DNA from: Devosia sp. 2618
GTDB taxonomy: Bacteria > Pseudomonadota > Alphaproteobacteria > Rhizobiales > Devosiaceae
NCBI RefSeq assembly: GCF_040546815.1
Contig: NZ_JBEPOO010000001.1
Span: 2,294,001-2,358,000, forward strand
Reading direction: 5' to 3'
Length of the DNA: 64,000 nt
Below the pieces are notes generated by a model. The model did not search any database, had not been told where the DNA came from, and saw nothing but the letters and a program-made list of their open reading frames with translations. Each line of letters starts with the position of its first letter. The first letter of the stretch is position 1. Below are positions 34,880-42,834 of this stretch, in pieces. The translations under genes and the position numbers were made by a program.

Positions 34880-36439
34880 CTAACCAACGGGGCCCAGAGC
34901 GAAAAACTCGTCCAACTCCATAATCGTTGAGTGAGAAATTAGTTCGTTCATCAGTTCGTCAGAGGCCAAAGCCTGTTCTATGGCCTCCACCTCGGCCGAT
35001 AGGGGGCGGTCCTGCCAATAGGTGTCAGCATGCTTGCGCACGAGGGCATAAATGATGCCCGGAACGTTGCCGGGACGGTCGCCGGAAATGTCCATCGCCT
35101 GCGCGGCCAGCATAGCTTCCAGAGCCGCGAGACGACGCAGTGCCAGCACCTGGCGCTCGAAACGCTCGACCACCAGCGGCAGGAAGGTTGCTTCGTCCTC
35201 AATGCCGCCTGCCACGACCATGGAATTGGCTGAAATCGGATTGGTCATGGTCAGCACGCGGGCAAACAGTTCGCCGGCCAGCTTGATGATCGGGCCAAAG
35301 CCGGTGGCGATGGCGCCAGGCTGCACCAGATTGACCGGCAGGCCACGCCGATTGCCGTTGCCGAGCAGCACGCAGCGATTGAACGAATTGCGCGCGATAT
35401 GGGCGAGACCGAGCTGCGCGGTCTGCAGGAACACCGTGACATCGAGCGGCAACGAACCACCCGAGGTCAGCACCTGCCCGCCCGCGACCACCGGATTATC
35501 ATCGGTGCGGCCGGTTGCGGCCAGGAGGGTCTTGCCAGCGGCGACGAGCGTTTCAAAGCCGGTGGCAAACACCTGGCTCATCATGCGAAGCGATAGCGGG
35601 TCCTGAATGTGGGTGGCGTCGGGCCAGTCCCAGCCCTTGGCGTTGAAATAGAGCCAGGCGCCAACGCCCGCTTCGCGCTCGGTGCCGACATGGGCCACGG
35701 CTTTCCACGGGTCGCGCGAGGCGCCGAGGGCACCGGCTGTGGTGAGACCGGTAGCCAGCATGACGCGAACGGTGCCCGCGGCTTCGCGAATGGCGGTCGC
35801 GGCGGCGGCGTAACCGACGGCATTGGTTGAAATTGAGGCGAGGCTATCGCGCGGCGCCAACCGGAATGGTTTGAGCCCCGCTGCGCTCAGCGCTTCGCTG
35901 GCGGGTTGCCGATGGCCATCGAACACCGCTTCGCCCGAGCCGGTGAGCACGGCGCCGATCTGGCCCATCAAGCCAATGTCGGCACACCCGATCGAGCCGG
36001 TGCGGCGGACGACCGGCACCACATCAGCCGACAGCAGTGCCAGATAGGCATTGACCAGATCGGTGGTGCAGCCGACGCGGCCGGTGAGCGCCATGTTGAC
36101 CCGGATCGCCATGGCGGTGCGGACAATATCGCCGGAAAACGCCTCGCCGGTCCCGAAGTGGTGGGCGCGGACCAGACCCATGTTGAAATCATCGAGCTGG
36201 TCGGGCGTCCACTCGACATCCTTCATCGCGCCAACGCCGGTGGTCGATCCGTATACCGGCTGGCCATTGGCGATGGCCTGTTCGACCACGATGCGGGCCT
36301 GGGCGACGCGCTGCATGGCGGCATCGTCGGCCACCAGATGCGCCCGGCGGGCACCAATGCGGGCAATGTCGGAAAAGCTCAGCGGCTTACCGCTGAGGGT
36401 GATCGAACCGCCTTGGACCATTCTTGCCAGCTCATTCAT
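34880..36439 (-). CDS. HutH-fold lyase lacking the MIO motif, predicted ergothionase
   Basis: The 519-residue protein aligns with histidine/phenylalanine ammonia-lyases (YGSTTGVG near residue 63, SFNRC and GNGNRRGLP regions). The invariant Ala-Ser-Gly triad that cyclises to the MIO electrophile is absent: where HutH has GSVGASGDLAPLAH this protein has GSIGCADIGLMGQ (Cys152-Ala153-Asp154). It should therefore not be a histidine ammonia-lyase. Ergothionase, which eliminates trimethylamine from ergothioneine without MIO, is a HutH-fold enzyme, and every neighbouring gene fits that reaction. It is the first gene of the cluster, divergent from the LysR regulator. Confidence 0.82.
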   Translation of the reverse strand: MNELARMVQGGSITLSGKPLSFSDIARIGARRAHLVADDAAMQRVAQARIVVEQAIANGQPVYGSTTGVGAMKDVEWTPDQLDDFNMGLVRAHHFGTGEAFSGDIVRTAMAIRVNMALTGRVGCTTDLVNAYLALLSADVVPVVRRTGSIGCADIGLMGQIGAVLTGSGEAVFDGHRQPASEALSAAGLKPFRLAPRDSLASISTNAVGYAAAATAIREAAGTVRVMLATGLTTAGALGASRDPWKAVAHVGTEREAGVGAWLYFNAKGWDWPDATHIQDPLSLRMMSQVFATGFETLVAAGKTLLAATGRTDDNPVVAGGQVLTSGGSLPLDVTVFLQTAQLGLAHIARNSFNRCVLLGNGNRRGLPVNLVQPGAIATGFGPIIKLAGELFARVLTMTNPISANSMVVAGGIEDEATFLPLVVERFERQVLALRRLAALEAMLAAQAMDISGDRPGNVPGIIYALVRKHADTYWQDRPLSAEVEAIEQALASDELMNELISHSTIMELDEFFALGPVG

Positions 36440-36469
36440 AGGGACACGCTATTGGATAGTTCGGAAACA

Positions 36470-36481
36470 TGGGATATCCCA
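36470..36481. promoter_or_regulatory. Perfect palindrome in the divergent promoter of the catabolic cluster
   Basis: TGGGATATCCCA is a perfect 12-bp palindrome located 31 bp upstream of the HutH-like gene and 62 bp upstream of the LysR gene. The A+T-rich flanks (AAACA on one side, AAATATTGAAC on the other) make it the best candidate for the LysR binding site or an overlapping promoter. Confidence 0.5.
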
Positions 36482-36543
36482 AATATTGAACAGGCTATGC
36501 GGTTTCTGTGTGCAGAGACCACCCCTGCATCAATGGTGAGCAA

Positions 36544-37677
36544 ATGGACACATTTACCCTCATTGCCACGGAGAGCGTTTTGCGGCTCGGCAGCATTCGC
36601 GCGGCCGCCCGCGAACTGGCCCGCCCCGCCTCGACCATTGCCGCATCCATATCCCGCTTCGAGGCGGAAATCTCGGTTCGTCTGGTGGAGCGGGCGGGCT
36701 CGGGACTGGTGACAACACTGGAGGCCGTACGCCTCGAGGCCGAGATTTCCGCCGCCTCCGACATGGCCCGCGCCATCACACCGACGCACACGATCAAGCT
36801 GGAAGCGCTGGACCGATTTGTGCAGGTGACCAGTCAGGGCAGCATCCGCAAAGCGGCGCGCGGCATGGGTCTGGGACAACCGCAATTGACCCGCCAGATC
36901 GCTCAACTTGAAACCATTGTCGGCTCGCCTCTGCTGGAGCGCGGCGCCGACGGCTCGACCGTGACGCCTGCAGGAGCACGGCTGGTGACCATCTGCGAGC
37001 GACTGCTGGCCGCGTGGCAGAAACTCTCCCGCGCATCGGACGAACGCTTCCGCAAAACCGCAACGACCTCGCGCCTCGGATCGGTGATCCCGCTCGGCTA
37101 CGAGAGCGAAATCGCGCGCATGCTGGCCAACCTTGCGGCGCGGTGGCTGGCAGCCCGCCCCCGCGCCCCACTATTCGTCAGCTCCACAACCGCCGACGAT
37201 CTGCTGGCAGGGCTAAAATCGGGCCTGTTCGACGTGGCCTTCCTCGATACAGAACGCCTGCCTGCCGAGTTTGATGGCCAGGTGGTGGCGCAGACCTCGC
37301 TCGCCGTGGTCGGCGTGCCCGATGGCTGCGCCAACATCGCCGATGCCCTGCTCTCAGCGCCGCTGGCCGTGCCCAGCGCCCGCAGCGGCCTGCGTCAGCG
37401 GATCAATCGCATCCTCGATCACCACCTCACCGATATCGAGCGCAATGCCGTCCGGCTGATCGAGATCGACTCCATTCCGGTCATTCTCAATCTGGTGCTG
37501 CACCACGGCTTTGTCTCGGTCCTGCCCAAGGCCTCGGTCACCCGCATCCGCAGCGATCTCCGGCAATTGCCGCTCGGACCACAATACGACATGAGCTTCT
37601 GGCTGTGCTGGCCACACGGCAATGCCACCATCGCTCGCGCGATCATTGAACTACTCGACGAAAGTAGCGCGCCTTAA
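36544..37677 (+). CDS. LysR-family regulator with two N-terminal helix-turn-helix domains
   Basis: The 377-residue protein is longer than a usual LysR protein (about 300). A normal LysR layout (HTH with SIRKAARGMGLGQPQLTRQI, then an effector domain) starts near residue 80, and a second, related HTH segment (GSIRAAARELARPASTIAAS) precedes it at residues 1-70. The ATG at 36544 gives an N-terminus that begins directly with the first HTH. It is divergent from the HutH-like gene and is the likely regulator of the cluster. Its effector is probably the pathway substrate or thiourocanate, by analogy with urocanate as inducer of hut genes. Confidence 0.83.
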   Translation: MDTFTLIATESVLRLGSIRAAARELARPASTIAASISRFEAEISVRLVERAGSGLVTTLEAVRLEAEISAASDMARAITPTHTIKLEALDRFVQVTSQGSIRKAARGMGLGQPQLTRQIAQLETIVGSPLLERGADGSTVTPAGARLVTICERLLAAWQKLSRASDERFRKTATTSRLGSVIPLGYESEIARMLANLAARWLAARPRAPLFVSSTTADDLLAGLKSGLFDVAFLDTERLPAEFDGQVVAQTSLAVVGVPDGCANIADALLSAPLAVPSARSGLRQRINRILDHHLTDIERNAVRLIEIDSIPVILNLVLHHGFVSVLPKASVTRIRSDLRQLPLGPQYDMSFWLCWPHGNATIARAIIELLDESSAP

Positions 37678-37745
37678 CGTCTCATTGCCAAATCTGCGCG
37701 CCGCGCGCCTCAATGGCATAATGGGCTCATGGAGGGCTCTCATCC

Positions 37746-39011
37746 TTGATCAATACTATGCCCGCAGACCATCCCTATCGCGCCGCCGTCATGGCGGAGG
37801 TACACGCACGTCCGGTCGAAATCATTCCAGATGTATGCCGCCTGCGTCGGCTGGTCTTTGTCATGCCCGCCCGTCCCGGCGCGATGATGGATGTGTTTCG
37901 CCGCTTTGAAACCATCTGCACCGACCGTGGCGTTGCGCCCCCTTCCCCGACCAGCCGCCAGCACAGCTTTGACAGCGGCTCACGCCACGTCACCTGGGAA
38001 TTTCACACCGAGTTCGTCACCGTCACCTGGCGCACAGATCTGGGCGACAAGAAAAACTGGCCGGACGATCTGGGACTTGAGGCGCTTGGCGACGGCCTGC
38101 TGATCGGCGCCATGCGCATCGACATCATCGCCGACAGCACCATTCCCGACCGGCTGGTGCCGGGCTTTAATCTGGCCAGCCTGTGCCTCGCCGACATCGA
38201 AAACGGCAAAGGCCAGGTCGCGACCGACTTTGTGCCCGACGCCGACAAGTTCACCCGCTTCGAACTGGCCGCCGGCAACCTCTCCGGCCTGCGCCGCTCG
38301 ATCATTGCCCGGCGCCTGCTGGAAGTCGAAACCTACCGCACCATGGCCCTGCTCGGCCTGCCTTTGGCGCGTGAGGCGTCGCCCGAACTGCGCGTCATCG
38401 AGAACGAACTGACTGAACTGCTTGAGGGCCTGTCGGAAGCCGTAACGCTATCGGCCGTGCAGGAGGCGCTGACGGCGCTGCACACCCTTTCCGTGCGCTC
38501 CGGCCAGCTCGCCGAACGGCTCGACTATCGTTTCGCCGCCGGCCACGCCTATGGCGACATTCTGCGGACCCGCCTCGGCGGCCTGCGTGAAAGCGGCACC
38601 ACGCGCGGCTCGACGTTGACGCACTACATCGGCAATCGCGTCGATCCGGGTCTTGCCACCTGCCGCGCCATGGAAAAGCGCATCAACGTGCTCGCCGGCA
38701 AGACCGAGCGCGCCATCAGCCTGCTCAATGTCCGCATCGGCGTTGATATGCAGGTCCAGAACTCTGCCGTACTCGACCGCATCGCTGCCACCGCCCGCAG
38801 CCAGTTCCTGCTGCAGCGCACCGTCGAGGGCCTCTCGACCATCGCCATCAGCTACTACCTGCTCGGCATCCTCAGCTACGCCTTCGCCGGCCCGCTCGAA
38901 GAACTGCACTGGCCCAAGACCATGACGCTGTCGATCGCCGCGCCATTCGTGGTGCTGGCCGTGTGGTTGATGGCAAGGGCGGTGCGGAAAGCGCACGAGC
39001 CGAAGGACTGA
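37746..39011 (+). CDS. DUF3422 family membrane protein
   Basis: The 421-residue protein matches DUF3422: the N-terminal HPYRAAVMAEVHARP motif, a central helical region, and two C-terminal membrane helices (about 372-390 and 396-415) separated by a short loop with LEELHWPK. A TTG start at 37746 sits about 9 bases after GGAGG; the ATG at 37758 is the alternative. The family is widespread in proteobacteria and of unknown function, probably an inner-membrane protein with a large cytoplasmic part. It does not appear to belong to either neighbouring pathway. Confidence 0.88.
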   Translation: MINTMPADHPYRAAVMAEVHARPVEIIPDVCRLRRLVFVMPARPGAMMDVFRRFETICTDRGVAPPSPTSRQHSFDSGSRHVTWEFHTEFVTVTWRTDLGDKKNWPDDLGLEALGDGLLIGAMRIDIIADSTIPDRLVPGFNLASLCLADIENGKGQVATDFVPDADKFTRFELAAGNLSGLRRSIIARRLLEVETYRTMALLGLPLAREASPELRVIENELTELLEGLSEAVTLSAVQEALTALHTLSVRSGQLAERLDYRFAAGHAYGDILRTRLGGLRESGTTRGSTLTHYIGNRVDPGLATCRAMEKRINVLAGKTERAISLLNVRIGVDMQVQNSAVLDRIAATARSQFLLQRTVEGLSTIAISYYLLGILSYAFAGPLEELHWPKTMTLSIAAPFVVLAVWLMARAVRKAHEPKD

Positions 39012-39018
39012 GATCTTG

Positions 39019-39147
39019 CCACGCCCTCGTGGTTCGAGGGTCGCTGCGCTCCCACCTCACCATGAGGTCTACTGAAATACTGACCCCAAAGTAGTCCTCG
39101 TGGTGAGGTGCTTTGCTCTCGCAAAGCCTCGAACCACGAGGGCGTGT
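39019..39147. repeat. Long palindromic repeat, family R3, copy 1
   Basis: The element of about 129 bp is framed by GCCACGCCCTCGTGGTTCGAGG and its complement and has an inner inverted pair, CACCTCACCATGAGG / CTCGTGGTGAGGTG. A second copy with the same design lies at 55729-55862. Both are downstream of a plus-strand gene that ends shortly before (DUF3422 here, cydC there) and between convergent genes. Confidence 0.8.
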
Positions 39148-39167
39148 CCCGGGGCTATCGCGCCCCC

Positions 39168-39500
39168 TTACTTCATCCAAAACATCGGCACCAAATCCAC
39201 CGACACCGGCTCGTTCTTCTCATTGGTCGCCATCACATCGGCCATGTGCGCCCACCACCGCTGCATCACCGCGGTCGCGGGCAGCCCAGCCATGGTATGA
39301 TCGCGCCGCCGCCACAGCACGCCAAACAAGACGCCAGTCTCTTCGTCCAGATGGATCGAATAGTCCCTCACCCCCGCCTCATGCAGCAGGTCGACAAGCT
39401 CCGGAAAAATCTCGTCATGGCGCTTCTTGTACTCAGCCGCCATCCCCGGATTAAGCAGCATCTTGAATGCGTGCTTCTCGTAATCCCCATCCTCAATCAC
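39168..39500 (-). CDS. rhaM: L-rhamnose mutarotase
   Basis: The 110-residue protein matches RhaM, which interconverts alpha- and beta-L-rhamnopyranose. The family sequence is visible from [20 protein letters not shown] to the C-terminal [10 protein letters not shown], including the His and Tyr active-site region (YSIHLDEE). The GTG start at 39500 has GGAGG 8 bases upstream. It lies just downstream of rhaR on the same strand, probably as an operon. Confidence 0.9.
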   Translation of the reverse strand: MIEDGDYEKHAFKMLLNPGMAAEYKKRHDEIFPELVDLLHEAGVRDYSIHLDEETGVLFGVLWRRRDHTMAGLPATAVMQRWWAHMADVMATNEKNEPVSVDLVPMFWMK

Positions 39501-39552
39501 GCCCGCTGCCTCCACATCTTGAAGAGGATTGGTGGATGCACAGCGCCGGTCA

Positions 39553-40359
39553 TCACGCGACCGTTGCCTGACGCTCGCTGAAGGCACTTGTCTCCGCTAC
39601 GATGAGCCGCACGCCTACTGTTTCCAGCATTTGGCGGTCTTCGTCGCGGATACCGCTGTCGGTGATGACAGCGGAAATTCGGTCGAGCCCGCACAGGATG
39701 AGGCTCGATCTCCCCGAAAACTTTGATGAGTCAGCCAGAACGATCAGCTCGTCGGCCTGCCCGATCAAGCCCAGCTCGGACTGGACGATCATGGGGTCGG
39801 CCTCCATCAGTCCGTGCTCGCCGATGCCCTGGCAGCCGATGAACATGCGCTTGGCATAAAAGTGGCTCGCGACCACGCCGCCGAACGGCGACAGGATGAC
39901 GTTTTGCTCGCGATAGATCGTGCCGCCCGGAATGACGACTGAGTTGCGCGAGTTGTGGATGAGGAATTCGGCGATGGCGAAGCTATTGGTGAACACGCTC
40001 AGCCGGCGCCCGGTCAGGTGGTGCACCATCTGATAGGTGGTGGTGCCGCCATTGATGATGATCGGCTCGCCATCGCGGCACAGTTCGGCCGCCGTGCGGG
40101 CAATCGCGCGCTTCTGAGCGATGTTGATTGTTTCGTTGACGGAAAATGGCCGCCCCATGAGTGCGGCCTGTTCGGGCGGATTGACCGCCTCGGCCCCACC
40201 ACGCACCCGGCGCAGTTCGCCCCGCACATGCAGGGCCGCAATGTCCCGGCGAATGGTGGCTTCTGACGAACCCGTCATATCGCAAAGCTCGGCAACGGTC
40301 ACCACTGGCCGGGTCTGTACGGCGGCGACGATCACTCTTTGGCGTTCAGTTTCGTGCAA
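39553..40359 (-). CDS. rhaR: DeoR-family regulator of L-rhamnose utilisation
   Basis: The protein of about 268 residues has an N-terminal DeoR winged helix ([20 protein letters not shown]) and a C-terminal DeoR sensor domain ([24 protein letters not shown]). I favour the TTG start at 40359, preceded by GGAG 9 bases upstream. A GTG at 40410 would place the start inside the operator. It is divergent from rhaD and should repress the locus until the inducer binds. Confidence 0.82.
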   Translation of the reverse strand: MHETERQRVIVAAVQTRPVVTVAELCDMTGSSEATIRRDIAALHVRGELRRVRGGAEAVNPPEQAALMGRPFSVNETINIAQKRAIARTAAELCRDGEPIIINGGTTTYQMVHHLTGRRLSVFTNSFAIAEFLIHNSRNSVVIPGGTIYREQNVILSPFGGVVASHFYAKRMFIGCQGIGEHGLMEADPMIVQSELGLIGQADELIVLADSSKFSGRSSLILCGLDRISAVITDSGIRDEDRQMLETVGVRLIVAETSAFSERQATVA

Positions 40360-40397
40360 GGCAGCTATCTCCGTGGCGCAATGCTTCACAGCAAATT

Positions 40398-40482
40398 CAA
40401 TCACTGTCAATCACACATCAGTCACATTCGACAACCGATGACGATATATGCGTGGTCGTGATTGTTTGTGATTGACAGTGAT
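40398..40482. promoter_or_regulatory. Mirrored operator pair between rhaR and rhaD
   Basis: The left half has two direct CAATCAC heptamers 10 bp apart (40398-40404 and 40408-40414); the right half has the mirror image, two GTGATTG heptamers 10 bp apart (40458-40464 and 40468-40474). The 16-bp segments 40400-40415 and 40467-40482 are perfect reverse complements. Spacing by one helical turn and mirrored placement around a 51-bp centre suit a DeoR oligomer that controls both divergent promoters. Confidence 0.8.
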
Positions 40483-40542
40483 GGATGGCCGTGGCCATCT
40501 CCCATCAATCATCCAATCTCACTACCTCCGGGAGGAGTCTAT

Positions 40543-42642
40543 ATGTCGACCACCGCGCCCAAGCGCCTCGCGAACCTCTGGGACGACGCCAAGGCCGCCG
40601 CCATGAGCGAGCCGGAACGCCTCGTCTATCGGTCAAATCTGCTTGGCTCGGACAAGCGCGTGACCAATTATGGTGGCGGCAATACATCCTCCAAAATCAT
40701 CCAGAAGGACCCGCTGACCGGTCAGGATGTTGAAGTCCTCTGGGTAAAGGGTTCGGGCGGTGACAGCGCATCAATCAAGCTCGATGGTTTCGCCACCCTC
40801 TATATGGACAAGCTGCGAGCGCTCAAGGGCCTCTATCGCGGCCTCGAATTTGAAGATGAAATGGTGGGCTACCTTCCCCATGCGACCTTCAACCTGAACC
40901 CGCGCGCCGCTTCGATCGACACCCCGCTCCATGCCTATGTGAACCACGCCTTTGTCGATCACATGCACCCCGACGCGATCATCGCGATCGCCGCGTCGAA
41001 GAACTCCAAGGAACTCACAAGCCAAATCTTCGGCGACACCATCGGCTGGCTGCCCTGGAAAAAGCCGGGCTTTGAACTGGGCCTGTGGCTGGGCAAATAT
41101 TGCGAGGAGAACCCCAATTCCAAGGGCCTGATCCTTGAAAGCCACGGCCTCTTCACCTGGGGTGATACGCCGAAGGACTGCTACGAAACCACCATCGGCA
41201 TCATCAATCAGGCCATCGAGTGGTTTGAGGGTCAGACCGAAGGCAAGACCATTTTTGGTGGGGCAGCGGTGCAGTCGCTGCCCGCCGAGCAGCGCCGCGC
41301 CATTGCGGCCAAGCTGATGCCAAAAATCCGAGGCCTGATCTCGGAAGACAGCCATAAGCCGGGCCATTTCGACGACAGCGAGGCCGTGCTGGAATTCGTC
41401 AATTCCAAGGACTTGCGGCCGCTGGCGGCGCTGGGCACCTCCTGCCCCGACCATTTCCTGCGCACCAAGATCCGCCCGCTGGTGATCGAATTCGATCCGG
41501 CAAATCCCGATGTGGATGCGGTGGTCGCAAAGATCCCCGCGGATATCGCTGCCTATCGGGTCGACTACCAAGCTTATTACGACCGCTGCAAACACGACAA
41601 TTCGCCCGCCGTTCGCGATCCGAATGCCGTCGTGTATCTGATGCCGGGCGTCGGCATGTTTACCTTCGCCAAGGACAAGGCTACCGCCCGCATTTCCGGC
41701 GAGTTCTATGTCAATGCCATCAACGTGATGCGTGGCGCCTCGACGGTCTCGACTTATGTCGGCCTGCCCGAGCAGGAAGCCTTCGACATCGAGTATTGGT
41801 TGCTTGAAGAGGCCAAGCTGGCCCGCATGCCCAAGCCAAAATCGCTTGCTGGCAAGATCGCACTCGTCACCGGGGGCGCTGGCGGCATTGGCAAGGCCAC
41901 CGCCGTGCGCCTCCTGCGTGAAGGCGCCTGCGTCGTCCTCGCCGATATCGATGATAGCGCGCTGGCCAATGCCAATGAGGAACTCTCCAAGGCCTTCGGC
42001 GCCGACTTCGTCCGCCCAATTAAGATCAACGTGACGCAGGAAGAGCAGGTTATCGCGGGCTTTGCCCATGCGGTGGTCGAATTCGGCGGCATCGACATTC
42101 TGGTTTCCAATGCCGGCCTCGCCTCCTCGGCGCCGATCGAAGAAACGACGCTCGAACTGTGGAACAAGAATATGGACATCCTGTCCACGGGCTATTTCCT
42201 CGTCTCCCGCGAGGCCTTCCGCCTGTTCCGCGCGCAAAAGATCGGCGGCAATGTCGTCTTCGTTGCCTCCAAGAATGGCCTTGCCGCTTCGCCAAACGCT
42301 TCGGCCTATTGCACCGCCAAGGCCGCCGAAATCCACCTCGCCCGCTGTCTGGCCCTTGAAGGCGCCAGCGAGCAAATCCGCGTCAACACCGTCAATCCAG
42401 ACGCCGTGCTGCGTGGCTCCAAGATCTGGGCCGGCGAATGGCTTGAGCAGCGCGCCTCGACCTACAAGACCGACAAGGATGGCCTTGAGGAAATGTATCG
42501 CGAACGCTCGATGCTCAAGCGATCGGTGTTCCCCGAAGACATCGCCGAAGCGATCTATTTCTTCGCCTCGGACGCTTCAGCGAAATCCACCGGCAACATC
42601 ATCAACGTAGACGCGGGCAACGCCCAGTCGTTCACGCGGTAG
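40543..42642 (+). CDS. rhaD: Bifunctional rhamnulose-1-phosphate aldolase / short-chain dehydrogenase
   Basis: The 699-residue protein has an N-terminal class II aldolase domain (to about residue 400; NYGGGNTSSKI and HAYVNHAFVDHMHPDAI) and a C-terminal short-chain dehydrogenase domain (LVTGGAGGIGKAT at about 446, catalytic Tyr-x3-Lys in SAYCTAKAAE). The aldolase splits L-rhamnulose-1-phosphate to dihydroxyacetone phosphate and L-lactaldehyde, which the dehydrogenase domain may then oxidise. The ATG at 40543 follows GGAGG by 7 bases. It is the first gene of the rhaD-rhaI unit and sits beside the mirrored operator. Confidence 0.93.
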   Translation: MSTTAPKRLANLWDDAKAAAMSEPERLVYRSNLLGSDKRVTNYGGGNTSSKIIQKDPLTGQDVEVLWVKGSGGDSASIKLDGFATLYMDKLRALKGLYRGLEFEDEMVGYLPHATFNLNPRAASIDTPLHAYVNHAFVDHMHPDAIIAIAASKNSKELTSQIFGDTIGWLPWKKPGFELGLWLGKYCEENPNSKGLILESHGLFTWGDTPKDCYETTIGIINQAIEWFEGQTEGKTIFGGAAVQSLPAEQRRAIAAKLMPKIRGLISEDSHKPGHFDDSEAVLEFVNSKDLRPLAALGTSCPDHFLRTKIRPLVIEFDPANPDVDAVVAKIPADIAAYRVDYQAYYDRCKHDNSPAVRDPNAVVYLMPGVGMFTFAKDKATARISGEFYVNAINVMRGASTVSTYVGLPEQEAFDIEYWLLEEAKLARMPKPKSLAGKIALVTGGAGGIGKATAVRLLREGACVVLADIDDSALANANEELSKAFGADFVRPIKINVTQEEQVIAGFAHAVVEFGGIDILVSNAGLASSAPIEETTLELWNKNMDILSTGYFLVSREAFRLFRAQKIGGNVVFVASKNGLAASPNASAYCTAKAAEIHLARCLALEGASEQIRVNTVNPDAVLRGSKIWAGEWLEQRASTYKTDKDGLEEMYRERSMLKRSVFPEDIAEAIYFFASDASAKSTGNIINVDAGNAQSFTR

Positions 42643-42680
42643 TCAGCATCGGGGAGGTTCTCTCGCCGAAAAAAATAACA

Positions 42681-42802
42681 AGGCCCCTCACCGCCGCTAT
42701 GCGGCGACCTCTCCCCCAAAGGGAGAGGTGGGCATCGAGCGCCTCTTCACCTCTCCCTTTGGGGGAGAGGTCGGCCCTCTTGGGCCGGTGAGGGGGCCTT
42801 TT
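42681..42802. repeat. REP-like paired palindrome, family R1, between rhaD and rhaI
   Basis: This copy has its two hairpin halves in the reverse order relative to the others: AGGCCCCTCACC and CCTCTCCCCCAAAGGGAGAGG first, then the mirrored half ending in GGTGAGGGGGCCTTTT. It fills most of the 192-bp gap between the two co-directional rhamnose genes, and its final hairpin plus TTTT could terminate or attenuate before rhaI. Confidence 0.85.
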
Positions 42803-42834
42803 CGGTGGAGAGGCCATTCGGGAGGAGCCCCAAC

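Noticed and set aside
25147..36439. A normal histidine utilisation (hut) operon
   Set aside because: The HutH homolog lacks Ala-Ser-Gly, the HutU homolog lacks the conserved cysteine, and hutI, hutF and hutG are absent while hydantoin-processing genes are present.
40771..42375. A minus-strand frame of 534 codons opposite rhaD
   Set aside because: Both rhaD domains are clear on the plus strand; the other frame is a high-G+C shadow.
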